Assembly: GCA_043228905.1 (NCBI GenBank) | Contig: JBHGNT010000006.1 | Coordinates: forward strand, 19,654,001-19,718,000 | DNA from: Azolla caroliniana | Taxonomy: Eukaryota; Polypodiophyta | Direction: 5' to 3' | Length of the DNA: 64,000 bases | The notes under the pieces: model-generated | Database searches by the model: none | What the model was told of the DNA's origin: nothing | The model's input: the letters and a program-made list of their open reading frames with translations, nothing else | Shown: positions 47,361 through 58,111 of the stretch, one piece after another | How the letters are laid out: each line of letters begins with the position of its first letter | How positions within the stretch are numbered: the first letter of the stretch is position 1 | Position numbers and translations under genes: made by a program

Positions 47361-48114
47361 TAAATGTATATTGATTGTCAGTTTTACTTATTACGACTTT
47401 CAGTTTTGATTTGTTCAATGTGCATAATGACAATTATACTATTTGGACTACATTTTGGCAATGGTTTTTTTACTCTCAAGTGAACCATGTACAAATTCAA
47501 ATAGTTTGTCATTCTGAGAACAACCAGCAGCATGAAATCAGAAATCAATGACCTATTTTAAAATTACATAGTAGATTTTTTACTCAAAACAAACGATTTC
47601 ATTCTTCATTGATTAATCTGTCATCAAATTACATATTTATAATACACCATTGGCAATGTCTACAAAGCGCCTATAAATAGCTAAGCTCTTGCTGGTCAAT
47701 GGAACTTCTCTGCATATGTGATCTGCATACCGAGCTCGGTATGGTGTCCACAACCATGTAGTCAATTGGCAGCTCAATGTTTTCACCAAGTAATTATCAA
47801 GAATTTTGTCAAGCACAATGAGACAACATCTGCAAATGTTGTAGTAATGCCAGAAATGTTTTGTATCCACAATCAACGTTTTGTCGGCATTATATTCAGA
47901 CCAGGTATGCCGAAAATTAGAAAGTCTTTTGAATCTTGCAATATCCTGCTATTCACATCTTTCTCGTGTCCACTGACCCTTGAAGTGTTGTCGCCACTTT
48001 GGGAAGAATCTTTCTACACACATCTGAACGTGGTTTTTCACTCCAAATAAACAAATCAAACTATTGCACAACCCACTCTAGAAATTGATTCATGTCCCTC
48101 CTTGGTGTCATATA
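47361..48114 (-). other. Region with a weak minus-strand ORF, function unknown
   Basis: The minus strand at about 48050-47637 has a readable stretch (VERFFPKWRQHFKGQWTRER, a stop, then TLIVDTKHFWHYYNICRCCL and VLDKILDNYLVKTLSCQLTT). It could be the last exon of the minus-strand gene at 48115-49408. No domain assignment is safe. Confidence 0.35.
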
Positions 48115-48603
48115 TCACACACTCATCAAGACTTTATCAAGCTCCAAGATCAAAGCTCTTCTTTCGTCTTCAAATGGTTTAGGTTTCCATTCCTGCAATT
48201 GAGCCTCTGTTACACCAAGTATTGGTAGCACACAATCAATTTCAATCAACTCAGGTTCTGTCGACACAATTGGTGTCCTTTTCCTCTTCAAACCCCTGGT
48301 CGACTGTGTCTTTGGGTTTGACTTCACCTTGTTTTGCTCTTGTGCAGTCATTGGGCCTGGCTTCACACTATTTTTCCATTGTATAGTCGATTGTGTTATC
48401 AGTCCTGCCATTACCTCTGTGCATGTCGATACTTCTCTAGTCGGTATTAGCCCACTGGTATCACATGCTGCATCTACCTGCAAAATCAGATCATTTGTGC
48501 AACATGCTGCATCTACTTGCGTGACCAAATCATTTGTGTTAGTTGCTACATCTACTTTCAAGATGGGGCCCTCTAAACACGCAGCAACATCAATAGTTTC
48601 CAC
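48115..48603 (-). CDS. Hypothetical protein exon with ~15-aa repeats
   Basis: 163 codons from METIDVAACLEGPILKVDVA. The N-terminal part repeats a unit of about 15 residues three times (KVDVATNTNDLV, QVDAACCTNDLI, QVDAACDTSGLI). The C-terminal part is basic then acidic (RGLKRKRTPIVSTEPE, EWKPKPFEDERRALILELDK). It lies on the strand opposite the gene interrupted by copia D and may be an exon of a second gene of the same large element. No known domain. Confidence 0.4.
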   Translation of the reverse strand: METIDVAACLEGPILKVDVATNTNDLVTQVDAACCTNDLILQVDAACDTSGLIPTREVSTCTEVMAGLITQSTIQWKNSVKPGPMTAQEQNKVKSNPKTQSTRGLKRKRTPIVSTEPELIEIDCVLPILGVTEAQLQEWKPKPFEDERRALILELDKVLMSV

Positions 48604-48955
48604 ACTACCATCGGCCTTAGGAGCAATAGATTCAAACCCTTTAGACTCTGCACATCAAAAAACACCAACATATTCACACTCACAAAGTAGCTAACAGTCT
48701 CACTAAACAGCATAATGAACATGAAATATTCTGCAACAAAATAATATTATTATCTTAAAATCCATCATAGAGTTCCATTACATAATGTGGATCAAACAAC
48801 AACCAATCTGAGGTTTTACTTGTCCAAATAGACCATAGGCCATCTTCATAATTTTCCAGGAAAATAGCTAATAGTCATATCCCACTAATCAGTAATTGCT
48901 AGTAATTAGCTCCAATTCAAGAGCCCCTTGATCGGGTAACTGGTCTTGTCCCCAA

Positions 48956-49408
48956 TCATGGCCCCTTCTTCATGAATTTTCTAGCCGGTTGCCCATTTAG
49001 CCTTGTTTCTTTCACCCATTGCGCAAGTGTGTCCTCCTCTGACAACCTTTCCATCGCCTCAAAAACGGCTTGCACGTTAGCTGCATCTTGCGCTAGCTTT
49101 TCAAGTACAGTGAGATCTGGTGGGACATCATCAACAATCGGGCTTGGTGGGGTTGAATCAAGGTTTTGGGCTTCGAAGAAATGTTGCATCAAGTGTTCAA
49201 AAACATTGTTGTTATGAACCTTAGATTTACATGTTGTTTCCAATATTTCATGGCTTTTCACAACGTTGCTTAATTCAGTACAATCTTCCAAAAGAATAGG
49301 GTAGAGCTGATCTGAAAGAGATGTGATAGCAGGACTCTTACTTTTAGCCACGTTGCCAGCTATCTCCTCATCGGTTGTCACGTCATCGACACCGGACACC
49401 TCATGCAA
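48956..49408 (-). CDS. Hypothetical acidic protein exon
   Basis: 150 codons from MHEVSGVDDVTTDEEIAGNV. It has an acidic N-terminus, the helical stretch LEKLAQDAANVQAVFEAMER and a basic end (RLNGQPARKFMKKGP). Open on the same strand as 48115-48603 and just downstream of the second palindrome array, as if exons of one gene. Function unknown; it could be a chance ORF. Confidence 0.4.
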   Translation of the reverse strand: MHEVSGVDDVTTDEEIAGNVAKSKSPAITSLSDQLYPILLEDCTELSNVVKSHEILETTCKSKVHNNNVFEHLMQHFFEAQNLDSTPPSPIVDDVPPDLTVLEKLAQDAANVQAVFEAMERLSEEDTLAQWVKETRLNGQPARKFMKKGP

Positions 49409-49439
49409 CCTCCTTAATCCACGAGATTCTACAACAACA

Positions 49440-50389
49440 TGTTAGCTAATTAGCGGCTTCTCTTGTGTTTTTCTATGACCTTAGTTGAATACTAAACATG
49501 ATAGCTAATTAGCTACATGGTAGGTAATTAGCGGCCACTCTTGATACTGCTCGATACTGCTACATCCTAGCTAATTAGCTACTAATTAGCTAAGTAAGTT
49601 AATTAGCTATTCTTCCTAACAATGGCAGTAGCTAATTAGCTATTCTTCTTTAGTATGGTAGTAGCTAAATAGCTATTCTTCTTAACTATGGCAATAGCTA
49701 ATTAGCTATCACTCTTGATACTCCTTAGCTAATTAACTACATCCTAGCTAATTAGCTGCTAGACTATAGGTTGGCAGTAGCTAATTAGCTACATCTTAGC
49801 TAAATAGTTATTCTTCTTAACTATGGTCGTAGATAATTAGCTATCACTCTTGATACTACTTAGCTAAATAGATATTCTTCTTAACTATGCCTAAATAACT
49901 ACATCATAGCTAATTAGCTATTCTACATAAATATAGTAGTAGCTAATTAGCTACTACACTATAGGCTAGCAGCAGCTAATTAGCTATTCCACTTAAGAAT
50001 GGTAGTAGCTAATTAGGTAAGTGGTAGCTAAATAGTTACATTGTAGCTAATTAGCTACTACACTATAGGTTGGAGTAGCTAATAATCTACTCCACTATAG
50101 GCTAGCAGCAGCGAATTAGCTATTCTACTTAAGTATGGTAGTAGCTAATTAGGTAAGTGGTAGCTAATTAGCTAAGCACTATAAGGTTGGCAATAGCTAA
50201 TTAGCTACCACTTACCTAATTAGCTACATCTTAGCTAATTAGCTATTCTTCTTAATTATTGCAATAGCTAATTAGCTACATTGTAGCTAATTAACTACTA
50301 CAATATAGGCTGGCAGCAACTAATTAGCTATTCTACTTAACTATGGTAGTAGCTAGTTAGCTAAGTGGTAGCTAATTAGCTACTCCACT
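49440..50389. repeat. Second TAGCTAATTAGCTA palindrome array
   Basis: About 950 bp of AGCTAATTAGCTA units with spacers such as CTTCTTAACTATGG, CACTATAGGTTGGCA and AAGTGGT. Same family as the intron array at 39.8-40.7 kb. It ends exactly where the LINE-like ORF1 fragment begins (50390). Confidence 0.93.
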
Positions 50390-50656
50390 ATGGCTAATGT
50401 ACGAGTTACTGGGCTCAAGGAAGCGGCATCTCCTGACTAAGATGCACAAACATTAGGGAAAATGTTGGGGTATGAAGCCCTATCAATCACTGAAACTTGG
50501 AGGGTAGGACGCAACACCACTAGGAAAAGAGCTTTGGTCCTTCAGTTTAAGGACTCAAAATCTAGAATCACATTTTTTAAAAAGAGACCAATTCTTTGAG
50601 GATTGGGCAGGAACCCTATCTACCTCGATGAAAACCTGACGGCGTGTGGCCCATGT
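50390..50656 (+). pseudogene. LINE ORF1-like fragment
   Basis: ATG at 50390 reads MANVRVTGLKEAASPD, a stop, then TWRVGRNTTRKRALVLQFKD and GRNPIYLDENLT with another stop near 50600. The order (charged strand-rich domain, then a YLDENLT end) resembles the C-terminal part of LINE ORF1 proteins. It directly precedes an endonuclease ORF. Confidence 0.55.
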
Positions 50657-51266
50657 GACAGACAATAAACTTAGGATGACTTTATGGAACTGTAACGGTG
50701 CACTTTGGACACACCCTGGCCATCTAGAGGAGATTTTGAAGGTATCTGACATACTTTTTTTAGTAGAAACACATCAAAGCCCAAATCGAGGACTGCCACA
50801 AGTTGACGGTTTTCGTTGGGAATCTGTCTTCAGACAAACCTCGCGTCGACATACTACTAGAGGGTCTGGAGGGTTTGCGATACTATCTCGGAGAGAGATA
50901 CATAATAGGATAGAAATACTAAAGAAAGACCCAGAAGCCCGTTTTATGTGGGTGAAAGTCCTCACTAACAAGGATCACGCAATATTTATCACCGTGTGTT
51001 ACTTCCCCCCGAAAGGATCCCGATATAATATGGCTGGAGAGGCAAATATAGTTGATGAAGGAATGCTGCATGGGCCTTCTCCATACAAACCTTTATCGGA
51101 TGACATAATCCGATATTCTTCTCAAGGGGAAGTCTTCCTTGTAGGAGATTTCAATGCGAGAACCCAATCTCGACAATGCACAATCTTTCAGATGGATAGA
51201 AACCTCGAAATGGTGAATGTCGACCCTTTAGACTTAGACATAATGTGTACATCACAGGATCAAGGT
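50650..51266 (+). pseudogene. LINE endonuclease fragment, truncated by the copia B LTR
   Basis: The exo-endonuclease-phosphatase domain starts near LRMTLWNCNGALWTHP. It has ILFLVETHQSP, RGSGGFAILSRREI, TVCYFPPKGS and EVFLVGDFNARTQ. No RT follows because copia B is inserted at 51267. The sequence is clearly different from the LINE at 8.9-15.4 kb, so it is a second LINE family. Confidence 0.85.
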
Positions 51267-51950
51267 TGTTAAACACAGTGCTCGGCCACAACCGAGGAAT
51301 AGGATCAACTCACAGAAAACAGGAAATACAAAAAAAAATGGACCAAGACAATAGAGAGAAGAGTACACAGGATATTTTACGTGGAAAACCCTAAGTGGGA
51401 AAAACCACGGGAGTCCTCAAACTCCAACTATCACTATACACAGAGATGTACAATGGTGAAGCTACAAGGCAACAACCTTGAGCTCACTGTCTTCGCCACA
51501 GGCGGCGGTAATACACAGAGGCAACGACCTCTTCGTCTCTCTCTCTCTCTCTCTCTCTCTCGGCTGCTCACTTAGCTCCCACTAAGTGGAAAAACAGAAA
51601 AATGAGTAACAACAACAACAAAAAAAAAAAAAACTGTTTGCCCTAAGTCATATTTATACACATATGACTTTCGGGCTATTTACAAATATAGCCTCGAGGG
51701 CCCTTGGCAAACATATTCACAAATATGTCCCCGCATCCGGATCTCTCTCCGGGTACATTCGTCATCCGGCTCCGTAGCCGGGTCTTCATCATCCGGTTCC
51801 GAAACCGGGTCTTCATCATCCGGTTCCGTAACCGGGTCTTCATCATCCGGTTCCGTAACCGGGTCTTCATCATCCGGTTCCGTAACCGGGTCTTCATTCC
51901 CGATTCCCGGACATCTGACCATCCCATCCGGAGGGACCGTAATCCCAACA
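51267..51950 (-). repeat. Copia B 3' LTR with internal 27-bp tandem repeat
   Basis: Ends TGTTGGG/TTTAACA on the minus strand. Five near-identical copies of a unit containing CCGGTTCCGTAACCGGGTC lie at about 51768-51898, and (CT)n at about 51531-51560. The flank at 51262-51266 is AAGGT; its partner is outside the window. Confidence 0.9.
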
Positions 51951-51960
51951 AACTCCCCCT

Positions 51961-54900
51961 TCACTTCGGCATGGGATGTCTTTCCAGTCCGACCCTCTTC
52001 CGGCACGCTTCCAGCTTGTCGGGTGTGAGTACTTTGGTCAGCATATCTGACCCGTTCTCGTCCGTGTGGATCTTCGTCAGCACGAACTCCTGGTCTTCTA
52101 TCCTTTCCCGGATCCAGTGATATCTTCGCTGGATGTGCTTCGTCCGGGAGTGATAGGCCGCGTTCTTCGCAAGGTGGATGGCACTCTGACTGTCGCAGTA
52201 GAGTCGGTACTCCTTCTGCCGGATACCGAGCTCTCTAATGAAGTCCTTCATCCATATTATTTCCTTGCCGGCTTCAACAGCCGCCATGTACTCCGCCTCC
52301 GTGGTTGACAACGCAACCGTCTTCTGCAGCCTCGACTGCCACGAAACAGCTCCCCCTGCATACGTCATCACATACCCTGATGTGGACCGGCTGGTATCTG
52401 CATCAGCCGACATGTCCGAATCGGTAAATCCATCGAGTTCGGGCTTACCGGAGCCGAATCGGAGGCACATGTTCGAAGTGCCCTTTAAGTATCGGAGTAT
52501 CCATTTGACCGCGTTCCAGTGCTCCTTGCCGGGATTACTCATATACCGGCTCACCACTCCGACTGCGTATCCAATGTCCGGTCGGGTACACACCATTGCG
52601 TACATCAAGCTCCCGACGGCAGAGGCATATGGTATCTTCATCATATCCTCCTTTTCAACCTTTGTCTTGGGACTTTGCTTGCCGGATAACTTGCAGTTTG
52701 CCGGGAGGGTTGACCCGACCGGTCTTGCTTCCGACATGTTGAACCGGTGAAGCACCTTTGTCACGTACTTCTCCTGTGACAGCCACAACTACTTCTTCTT
52801 CCGGTCCCGGATGATGTGCATCCCTAGTATTTGCCTCGCCGGACCCAGGTCCTTCATTGAGAAGGTTCGGTGAAGCGCTTTCTTCAACATCCGTATCTTG
52901 ACCGGGTCCCGTCCGACGATCAACATGTCGTCCACGTACAGGAGGAGTATTAGAAAGTCTCCTCCTTCGAACTTCTTCACAAACACGCAGTGATCGGACT
53001 GCGTTTTGTGGTACCCTTCGTCGGTCATGAAAGAGTCGAACTTCCGGTACCACTACCGGGGAGCCTGCTTCAGTCCGTAAAGACTCTTCTTCAACCGGCA
53101 TACCAGGTGCTCCTTCCCTTTCTTCTCGAATCCTTCCGGTTGCTGCATGTAGATCTCTTCTTCGAGGTCACCGTGAAGGAATGCCGTCTTCACGTCCATC
53201 TGTTCTACCTCGAGGTCCATGCTTGCCGCTATGCTCAGCACCGTCCGGATGGAGGTCATCTTCACTACCGGGGCAAATATCTCGTCGAAGTCGACGCCCT
53301 TCTTCTGCTGGTACCCCTTCACCACGATCCTGGCTTTGTATCTCGGGGGGTTTCCGGCATCTCCCGGTTTCAGCTTGAACACCCACTTGTTTCGAAGTGC
53401 CCGCTTTCCTTTCGGCAACTCCACAAGTTCATATGTGTGGTTCTCATGCAGGGAATCCATCTCCTCCTGCATGGCACTTAACCACCTGCGGCTATGGGTG
53501 TCAAGCTTTGCTTCTTCAAAACTCTCCGGCTCCCCCTCGTCGGTTAGCAGCACGTGCTCTGGTTTCGGAAATCTCCGGGGGGCCCTTCTCTCTCTTAGAG
53601 GATATCTCCGTTCCGGAGCTTCGGTAACCGGCTCCTCCGTTTCCTCTTCATCCGAATCCATTCCGGGATCGAGGCCGGTTCCGGTATCAGTTTCATCTTC
53701 CTCGGCCGGTTCTGTTTCTTCACCGTCTTCGGCCGGATCCTCGAGTGCTAACCGGTCCCTTGCCGGTCGGGACTGCTCCTCGTAGAGTTGATCCTCACCG
53801 GTCGACTTGGAGCTCTTCATCTTCTTCTCCGACTCCCAGTCGGCGAGTGTCTTGTCCTCCATGAAGATGATATCACGACTCCGGAATATCTTTTTGTCGA
53901 CCGGGTCCCATACTCGGTAGCCGAACTCGTCATCGCCGTAACCGAGGAATATGCATGGCCGGGTCTTTGGATCTAGCTTTCCTCTCCGGTCCTTTGCCAC
54001 ATGCACATATGCGAGACACCCGAACACCTTCAGATGCCGGTAGGATACTTCCCTTCCGGTCCACACTCTCTGCGGCGTGTCTCCGTCCAAAGGTACTGAG
54101 GGTGATCTGTTTATCACGTATGTCGCCGTCGACATTGCCTCAGCCCAAAACCCCTTGGGTAATTTCGCATGCGCCAGCATACTCCGGACCCTCTCCATTA
54201 TGGTCCGGTTCATCCTCTCGGCCAGCCCGTTCAGTTCCGGCGTCTTCGGCACAGTAAACTCGAGCCGGATTCCCATCGAACGGCAATACTCCTCAAATTT
54301 CCCTCGGTATTCTCCTCCGTTATCCGCTCGTAGTGCTTTCAGCTTCTTGCCGGATTCTCTTTCCACTCTCGCGTGGAGTTCTTTGAAGACGGACAATACT
54401 TGGTCCTTTGTCTTCAACGGTGCCGTCCACAGCTTCCGGCTATGGTCATCTATGAATGTTACGAAGTACTGGGCTCCGCCATGTGACTTCGTTTCTACCT
54501 GACACACATCAATGTGCACCAACTCCAAGGGTGCGCTACGTCTCGTCGGTGGTCTTGAGCGGAAGGAGGTCCGGTTTTGCTTACCGGCCAGACAGTCGGT
54601 ACACTTCCCCAAGTGTACGTGCTTTACCGGTATCAGGTTGTCTTCGGCAAGCCTCTTCATCCCCTTCTCGCTCATGTGGCACAGTCTCTTGTGCCATAGC
54701 TCACCGGCAGTGTCAGCTGCCACGTTCAACTCCTCCGGACATAGCCGGGAATTCATCAGGTACAGTGTGTTGACCTTCCGGGCCCGAGCCACTATCAGGC
54801 TCCCTTTGCTGAACTTCATGACACCGTTCCGGATGCTACCCGTGTAGCCTTCATCGTCTAGCCTCCCGACCGAAATCAGGTTCAATCGAACCTCCGGAAC

Positions 54901-56004
54901 GTGTCGGACATCCTTCAGCAGCATCTTGCATCCGGTTGATGTCATCAGCCACACGTCTCCTATGCCGGAAATCCGGCATATACCTTCATTTCCCATCCGG
55001 ACACAGCCGTGCTCACCGGCTGTGTAGGATGAGAAGTATTTCTTCTCCGGGATCAGGTGGAACGACGCTCCGGAATCGACCACCCAGGTCATCTCTTCAC
55101 CGGCAAGGTTCAGCTCCCTCTCTTCGGTAATGAGCATTATCTCTTCTTCACTTGCCGCGAGTGCCGTCGTTCCTTTCCGGTCCTGCCCTCGCCGATCCGG
55201 ACCTCTCCGGTCTGTGGCTCCCCGGTATGCACCGTTTCGCTCCGGTGACTTCTTCGAATCGGTACCGTCGGTTCCGTTGTCTTTCCGGAAATGCCGACAG
55301 TTCTTCTGGAAGTGCCCCGGCTTCCCACAGTAGAAGCATGTAGGTCTTCCCCTCGACTGCGACCGTGTCCCCGACTTCTCCTGTCTTTGCGGACTCCGGT
55401 TCCGTTGTCTTCCCCGTTCCGATTCGGTAAGCAGCGCCTTCGAGTCGGAGGCCGGTTCTTTATCTCTCCGACGCGCTTCTTCATTTAGAATACTTGTCTT
55501 TACCGTTAGTAAAGACAAGTTCTCTTCCTTACAGGAGGTGCTGAGAGTAACTACCAAATTCTCCCAGCTCTCCGGAAGGGTACACATCAGCATGATGGCT
55601 TGCATTGCGTCATCCAACGGGAACTTGATCGCCGCAAGCTGGTTCACGAATCCCATGAACGTGCTGACGTGTTCGACCATGCTCTCGCCATCCCGGTACT
55701 TAAGATTCACTATCTTCCTCATCAGGGAGGTCCGGGTCAAAGCATTCTTCCTCTCATACAGTCCGGACAGCTTCTGCCACATCTCATAGGCGTTCGTATC
55801 GTTCGCCACATGTTGCAGAACACTTACATCGACATATTGCCAGATCGTCGCTACGGCTTTCCGGTTCAAGAGCTTCCACTCCGACTCTATTACTCCCTTG
55901 GGTATCTCGGCATTGTCGATCGGTTCGTACAGGTCTCGGATGATGAGAAGGTCTTCCATCTTTATCTTCCAGTCGGCGTAGTTCTGTGAGTTCAACACCA
56001 TCAT
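51961..56004 (-). pseudogene. Copia B gag-pol polyprotein, two amber stops
   Basis: One frame of 1,348 codons. Gag opens with [20 protein letters not shown]. The zinc knuckle is [14 protein letters not shown], the protease [13 protein letters not shown], and the pre-integrase domain [14 protein letters not shown]. The integrase core has [24 protein letters not shown] and [18 protein letters not shown] has [27 protein letters not shown] and LLYVDDMLIVG. RNase H has ADTSRSTSGYVMTY, STTEAEYMAAVEAGKEII and DSQSAIHLAKNAAYHS. TAG at 53053-53055 (after KQAPR) and TAG at 52789-52791 (after RKKK) are the only lesions seen; all catalytic motifs remain. It would make a virus-like particle and integrate cDNA if the frame were whole. 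Confidence 0.95.
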
Positions 56005-56024
56005 GCCCGGGGGCCCACTACCGC

Positions 56025-56769
56025 TGTCGTGCCTTTCGGCTCCGGATCGTTTGCGTGAGTCGGGTGGGAACCACTGAGGTTTTGGACTAGGAGAAAGAAG
56101 AATATGAGATGAGGCTAGTAATGAATATAAATATGTTGTAAGAAAGAGTTATAGCAAACTCGTGAATCCCACGAGTGTATTGTATTAGATTAATCAATAT
56201 GAATATAAGAATATAAACTTCGGTTGAAAGAGAATGATATAGAATTCTCGTGAATCCCACGAGTATAGTTTATTAATTGGTGTTTTTTAGAAACATATCT
56301 AGTTTCCAAATATTTTTCACACACAATTACATTGTGCTCCCCATCCTTATGTAGTGATGAGGAAGTCTTAGTAATCCATGCTTTTTTTCTCTAACTATAG
56401 ACCCCATGCTTTTCCTATAGATAGACTATATGCTTTATCTAAAGTGATCATGCTTTTTCTAACTTGTGCGTTTTTTATCATGCACGCTAGATGTGTATGT
56501 GTAGCTTTTTCTTTTGTTATGCGTTTTTCTAATGTTTATCCTAGCGTGAATTTACCTTTCTATGTGGGACATCTATGCTTTAACACTAATGAAATGCTAG
56601 TGTAATGGTAAGACATTACATTATTAACATGGAGGTGCAAGGTTCGAATCTTGCCCTATGCATGTTTCATTTATTTTGCTATTTTCTTCTATTTCTTCAT
56701 TTTTTATTGAATCTAATACTATATACGTTTTTCACGTTTTTCACGTAGTGTACAAAATACACTACGACA
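56025..56769 (-). repeat. Gypsy F-minus 3' LTR
   Basis: Matches the F-plus LTR over the promoter region (CATCACTA.ATAAGGATGGGG), CACATCTAGCGTGCATGA, two CGTGAATCCCACGAG blocks and the end (TCACGCAA.CGATCCGGAG). It lacks the 24-bp tandem repeats of F-plus. A tRNA-like segment runs antisense at 56590-56660. Confidence 0.88.
56590..56660 (+). other. tRNA-like segment inside the gypsy F LTR, antisense
   Basis: It contains TAGTGTAATGG (56598-56608), which fits the pol III A-box TRGYNNANNNG, and GGTTCGAATCT (56641-56651), which fits the B-box, 32 nt apart, with a T-arm-like GCAAG...CTTGC around the latter. It is too short and irregular for a working tRNA. A degraded equivalent sits at the same place in the F-plus LTR (58462-58540, minus strand), so it is part of the LTR family. 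Confidence 0.55.
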
Positions 56770-56770
56770 C

Positions 56771-58111
56771 TCACCCCCTCCAAACCCGCACATCCTCCGG
56801 TATGTGCCGAAGTTGTTGGTGTTTGTTAGTCTCCTCCGTCCGGTCTCTACCCGATTGGTTTCGTTGCCGGCTCGTAGTACCCTCTACTTCTCTTGTTATG
56901 TTGACTTTGTCTCTCCATTTGGAGCACATCCATTCTTTCCACCCGAACCATTGTCGACATCCGATCCACCATAGTCTTCGTTCGCTTTTTGCATGGCCCG
57001 CTTGGTCCTTGTCATCCGCGGTAGTATCTTTTCTTGCCCTCTTTCTTTTCTTCATCAATCTCGACTTCTTTTCGGATTTTCGGTTTAGTCGGATTAGCTT
57101 ACTTTCGATTCGGTCTCGTCGGATCGTCTTTCGTTTAGTTCGGCTTCCTTTCCGATTTGTATTCGGTCGATCCAGACTCGGTTGATCGGTTTTTACCGAT
57201 TCAGTGCTCTTTCGGGTCGGTTTCTTTTCTTTTCTTTTCGTCCGGATTTGCTTTCTTTTCTTCGTTTTCACCTGCCTTGTCCGGTTCGACTTTCGGCACT
57301 TCTTTCCGTTGTTCGCCACGTAGGTCCTCCGATATGTGCTCGTTGTTCGGTCCTCGTGTGGTTGTAATGCATGCTTCTTTTCTCGCCGTAGCGCGTGCTT
57401 CTTTATTCGCCATAACACGCGTTTCTTTATTCGCCGTAGAGCGTGCTCTGTATTATGCGCTTCTCTCGTCGTAGACCCGACCTCCGCATTGTCGCACTTT
57501 CTTTTAGATTGGAATTTCGGATGGATCATTTTCCATCCGAACCGACTTCCGACTTTACCTTCCTCGCCGCCATCTCCCGTCTCTCCGGTCTCACGTTGGT
57601 TCTCGGACACAACCGCCGAAGTCTCTAGATATTGTTGGCATGAATCCTCGGTATTACCTTCTTTCGTAGTTTCACCCTTAGCATTCTTCTCGGCTATCTC
57701 TTCATCGTATTCGTCGGCTTCGACATTCGTTTTCTCTCCGCCACCTTCCGTCTCTTCGGTCTCACGTTGCCTTTCGATCGCAACCGCCGGAGTCTCTGGA
57801 ATCAGTGGTGGGGAAGTCTCGATATGGCAATCCGCCATTGATTCGTCCATAGCCACCTCCGATTCGATTTCGTCTTTTGTGGCTACCTCCTTAATCACAT
57901 CCGCTTCACACTCTTTATCTGCATCAATTATGCAAACATCTATTATGCTTACCCCTTTTTGACCCGATGTCTCGGGCACTTGTATCCCGAAATTTCCTTC
58001 TACACTTGAATTATCGCCCTTATCCTTCGCCATCGTTCTTTCACAAGACGAGTGGGTGTCTTGTTCCACTCTTTCTCCCGTGGTACCATCATGTTGTATT
58101 TCGGCCTTCAT
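56771..58111 (-). CDS. Extra 3' ORF of gypsy F-minus: charged 446-aa protein
   Basis: The ORF is open for 446 codons and ends at the polypurine tract. The N-terminal half is acidic, with a repeated block (PETPAVAIERQRETEETEGG and LETSAVVSENQRETGETGDG). The C-terminal half is very basic, with a small repeat around ALRRIKKRVLWRIKKHALRR and many KR/RK runs. No membrane segment, signal peptide, chromodomain or zinc knuckle is apparent. The first ATG is preceded by an in-frame TAA, so it is a separate ORF rather than the plain end of pol, unless that stop is a lesion. The basic half suggests nucleic-acid or nuclear binding; this is inference. Known only by position: between pol and the 3' LTR. Confidence 0.6.
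   Translation of the reverse strand: MKAEIQHDGTTGERVEQDTHSSCERTMAKDKGDNSSVEGNFGIQVPETSGQKGVSIIDVCIIDADKECEADVIKEVATKDEIESEVAMDESMADCHIETSPPLIPETPAVAIERQRETEETEGGGEKTNVEADEYDEEIAEKNAKGETTKEGNTEDSCQQYLETSAVVSENQRETGETGDGGEEGKVGSRFGWKMIHPKFQSKRKCDNAEVGSTTREAHNTEHALRRIKKRVLWRIKKHALRREKKHALQPHEDRTTSTYRRTYVANNGKKCRKSNRTRQVKTKKRKQIRTKRKEKKPTRKSTESVKTDQPSLDRPNTNRKGSRTKRKTIRRDRIESKLIRLNRKSEKKSRLMKKRKRARKDTTADDKDQAGHAKSERRLWWIGCRQWFGWKEWMCSKWRDKVNITREVEGTTSRQRNQSGRDRTEETNKHQQLRHIPEDVRVWRG

Larger units (their letters stand above)
51267..56024 (-). mobile_element. Copia B, near-intact LTR retrotransposon (3' LTR, gag-pol; 5' LTR displaced)
   Basis: On the minus strand: a remnant of the leader (56005-56024), gag-pol 56004-51961, polypurine tract AAGGGGGAGTT (51951-51961) and 3' LTR 51950-51267 (684 bp, TGTTGGGATTACGG...TTTAACA). 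The 5' LTR is not adjacent because gypsy F-minus is inserted at 56025 in what should be the primer site (the remaining GCGGTAG continues the usual TGGTATCAGA). A solo LTR of the family is at 21170-21959. Confidence 0.92.

Noticed and set aside
47637-47876. Possible Ulp1/C48 protease end (HFWHYY...LIVLDK)
   Set aside because: Spacing of His and Asp is only loosely like the family and no downstream Gln/Cys motif was seen; left as unknown.
53181-55989. Plus-strand ORFs up to 188 codons
   Set aside because: They are antisense shadows of the copia B gag-pol frame, caused by its GC-rich codon use.
56004-56100. A chimeric copia with a gypsy LTR and leader as its own 5' end
   Set aside because: The similarity to gypsy ends exactly at the LTR terminus GGCACGACA and a polypurine tract and gypsy ORF lie beyond, so simple insertion of gypsy into the copia leader explains it.
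56590-56660. A functional tRNA gene
   Set aside because: The boxes match, but no acceptor stem or anticodon arm folds properly and the segment recurs in degraded form in another LTR; kept only as tRNA-like.
56658-57962. Plus-strand ORFs (Ser/Phe-rich, up to 208 codons)
   Set aside because: Antisense to the charged ORF 56771-58111; the phenylalanine- and serine-rich translations are the complement of Lys/Glu-rich codons.
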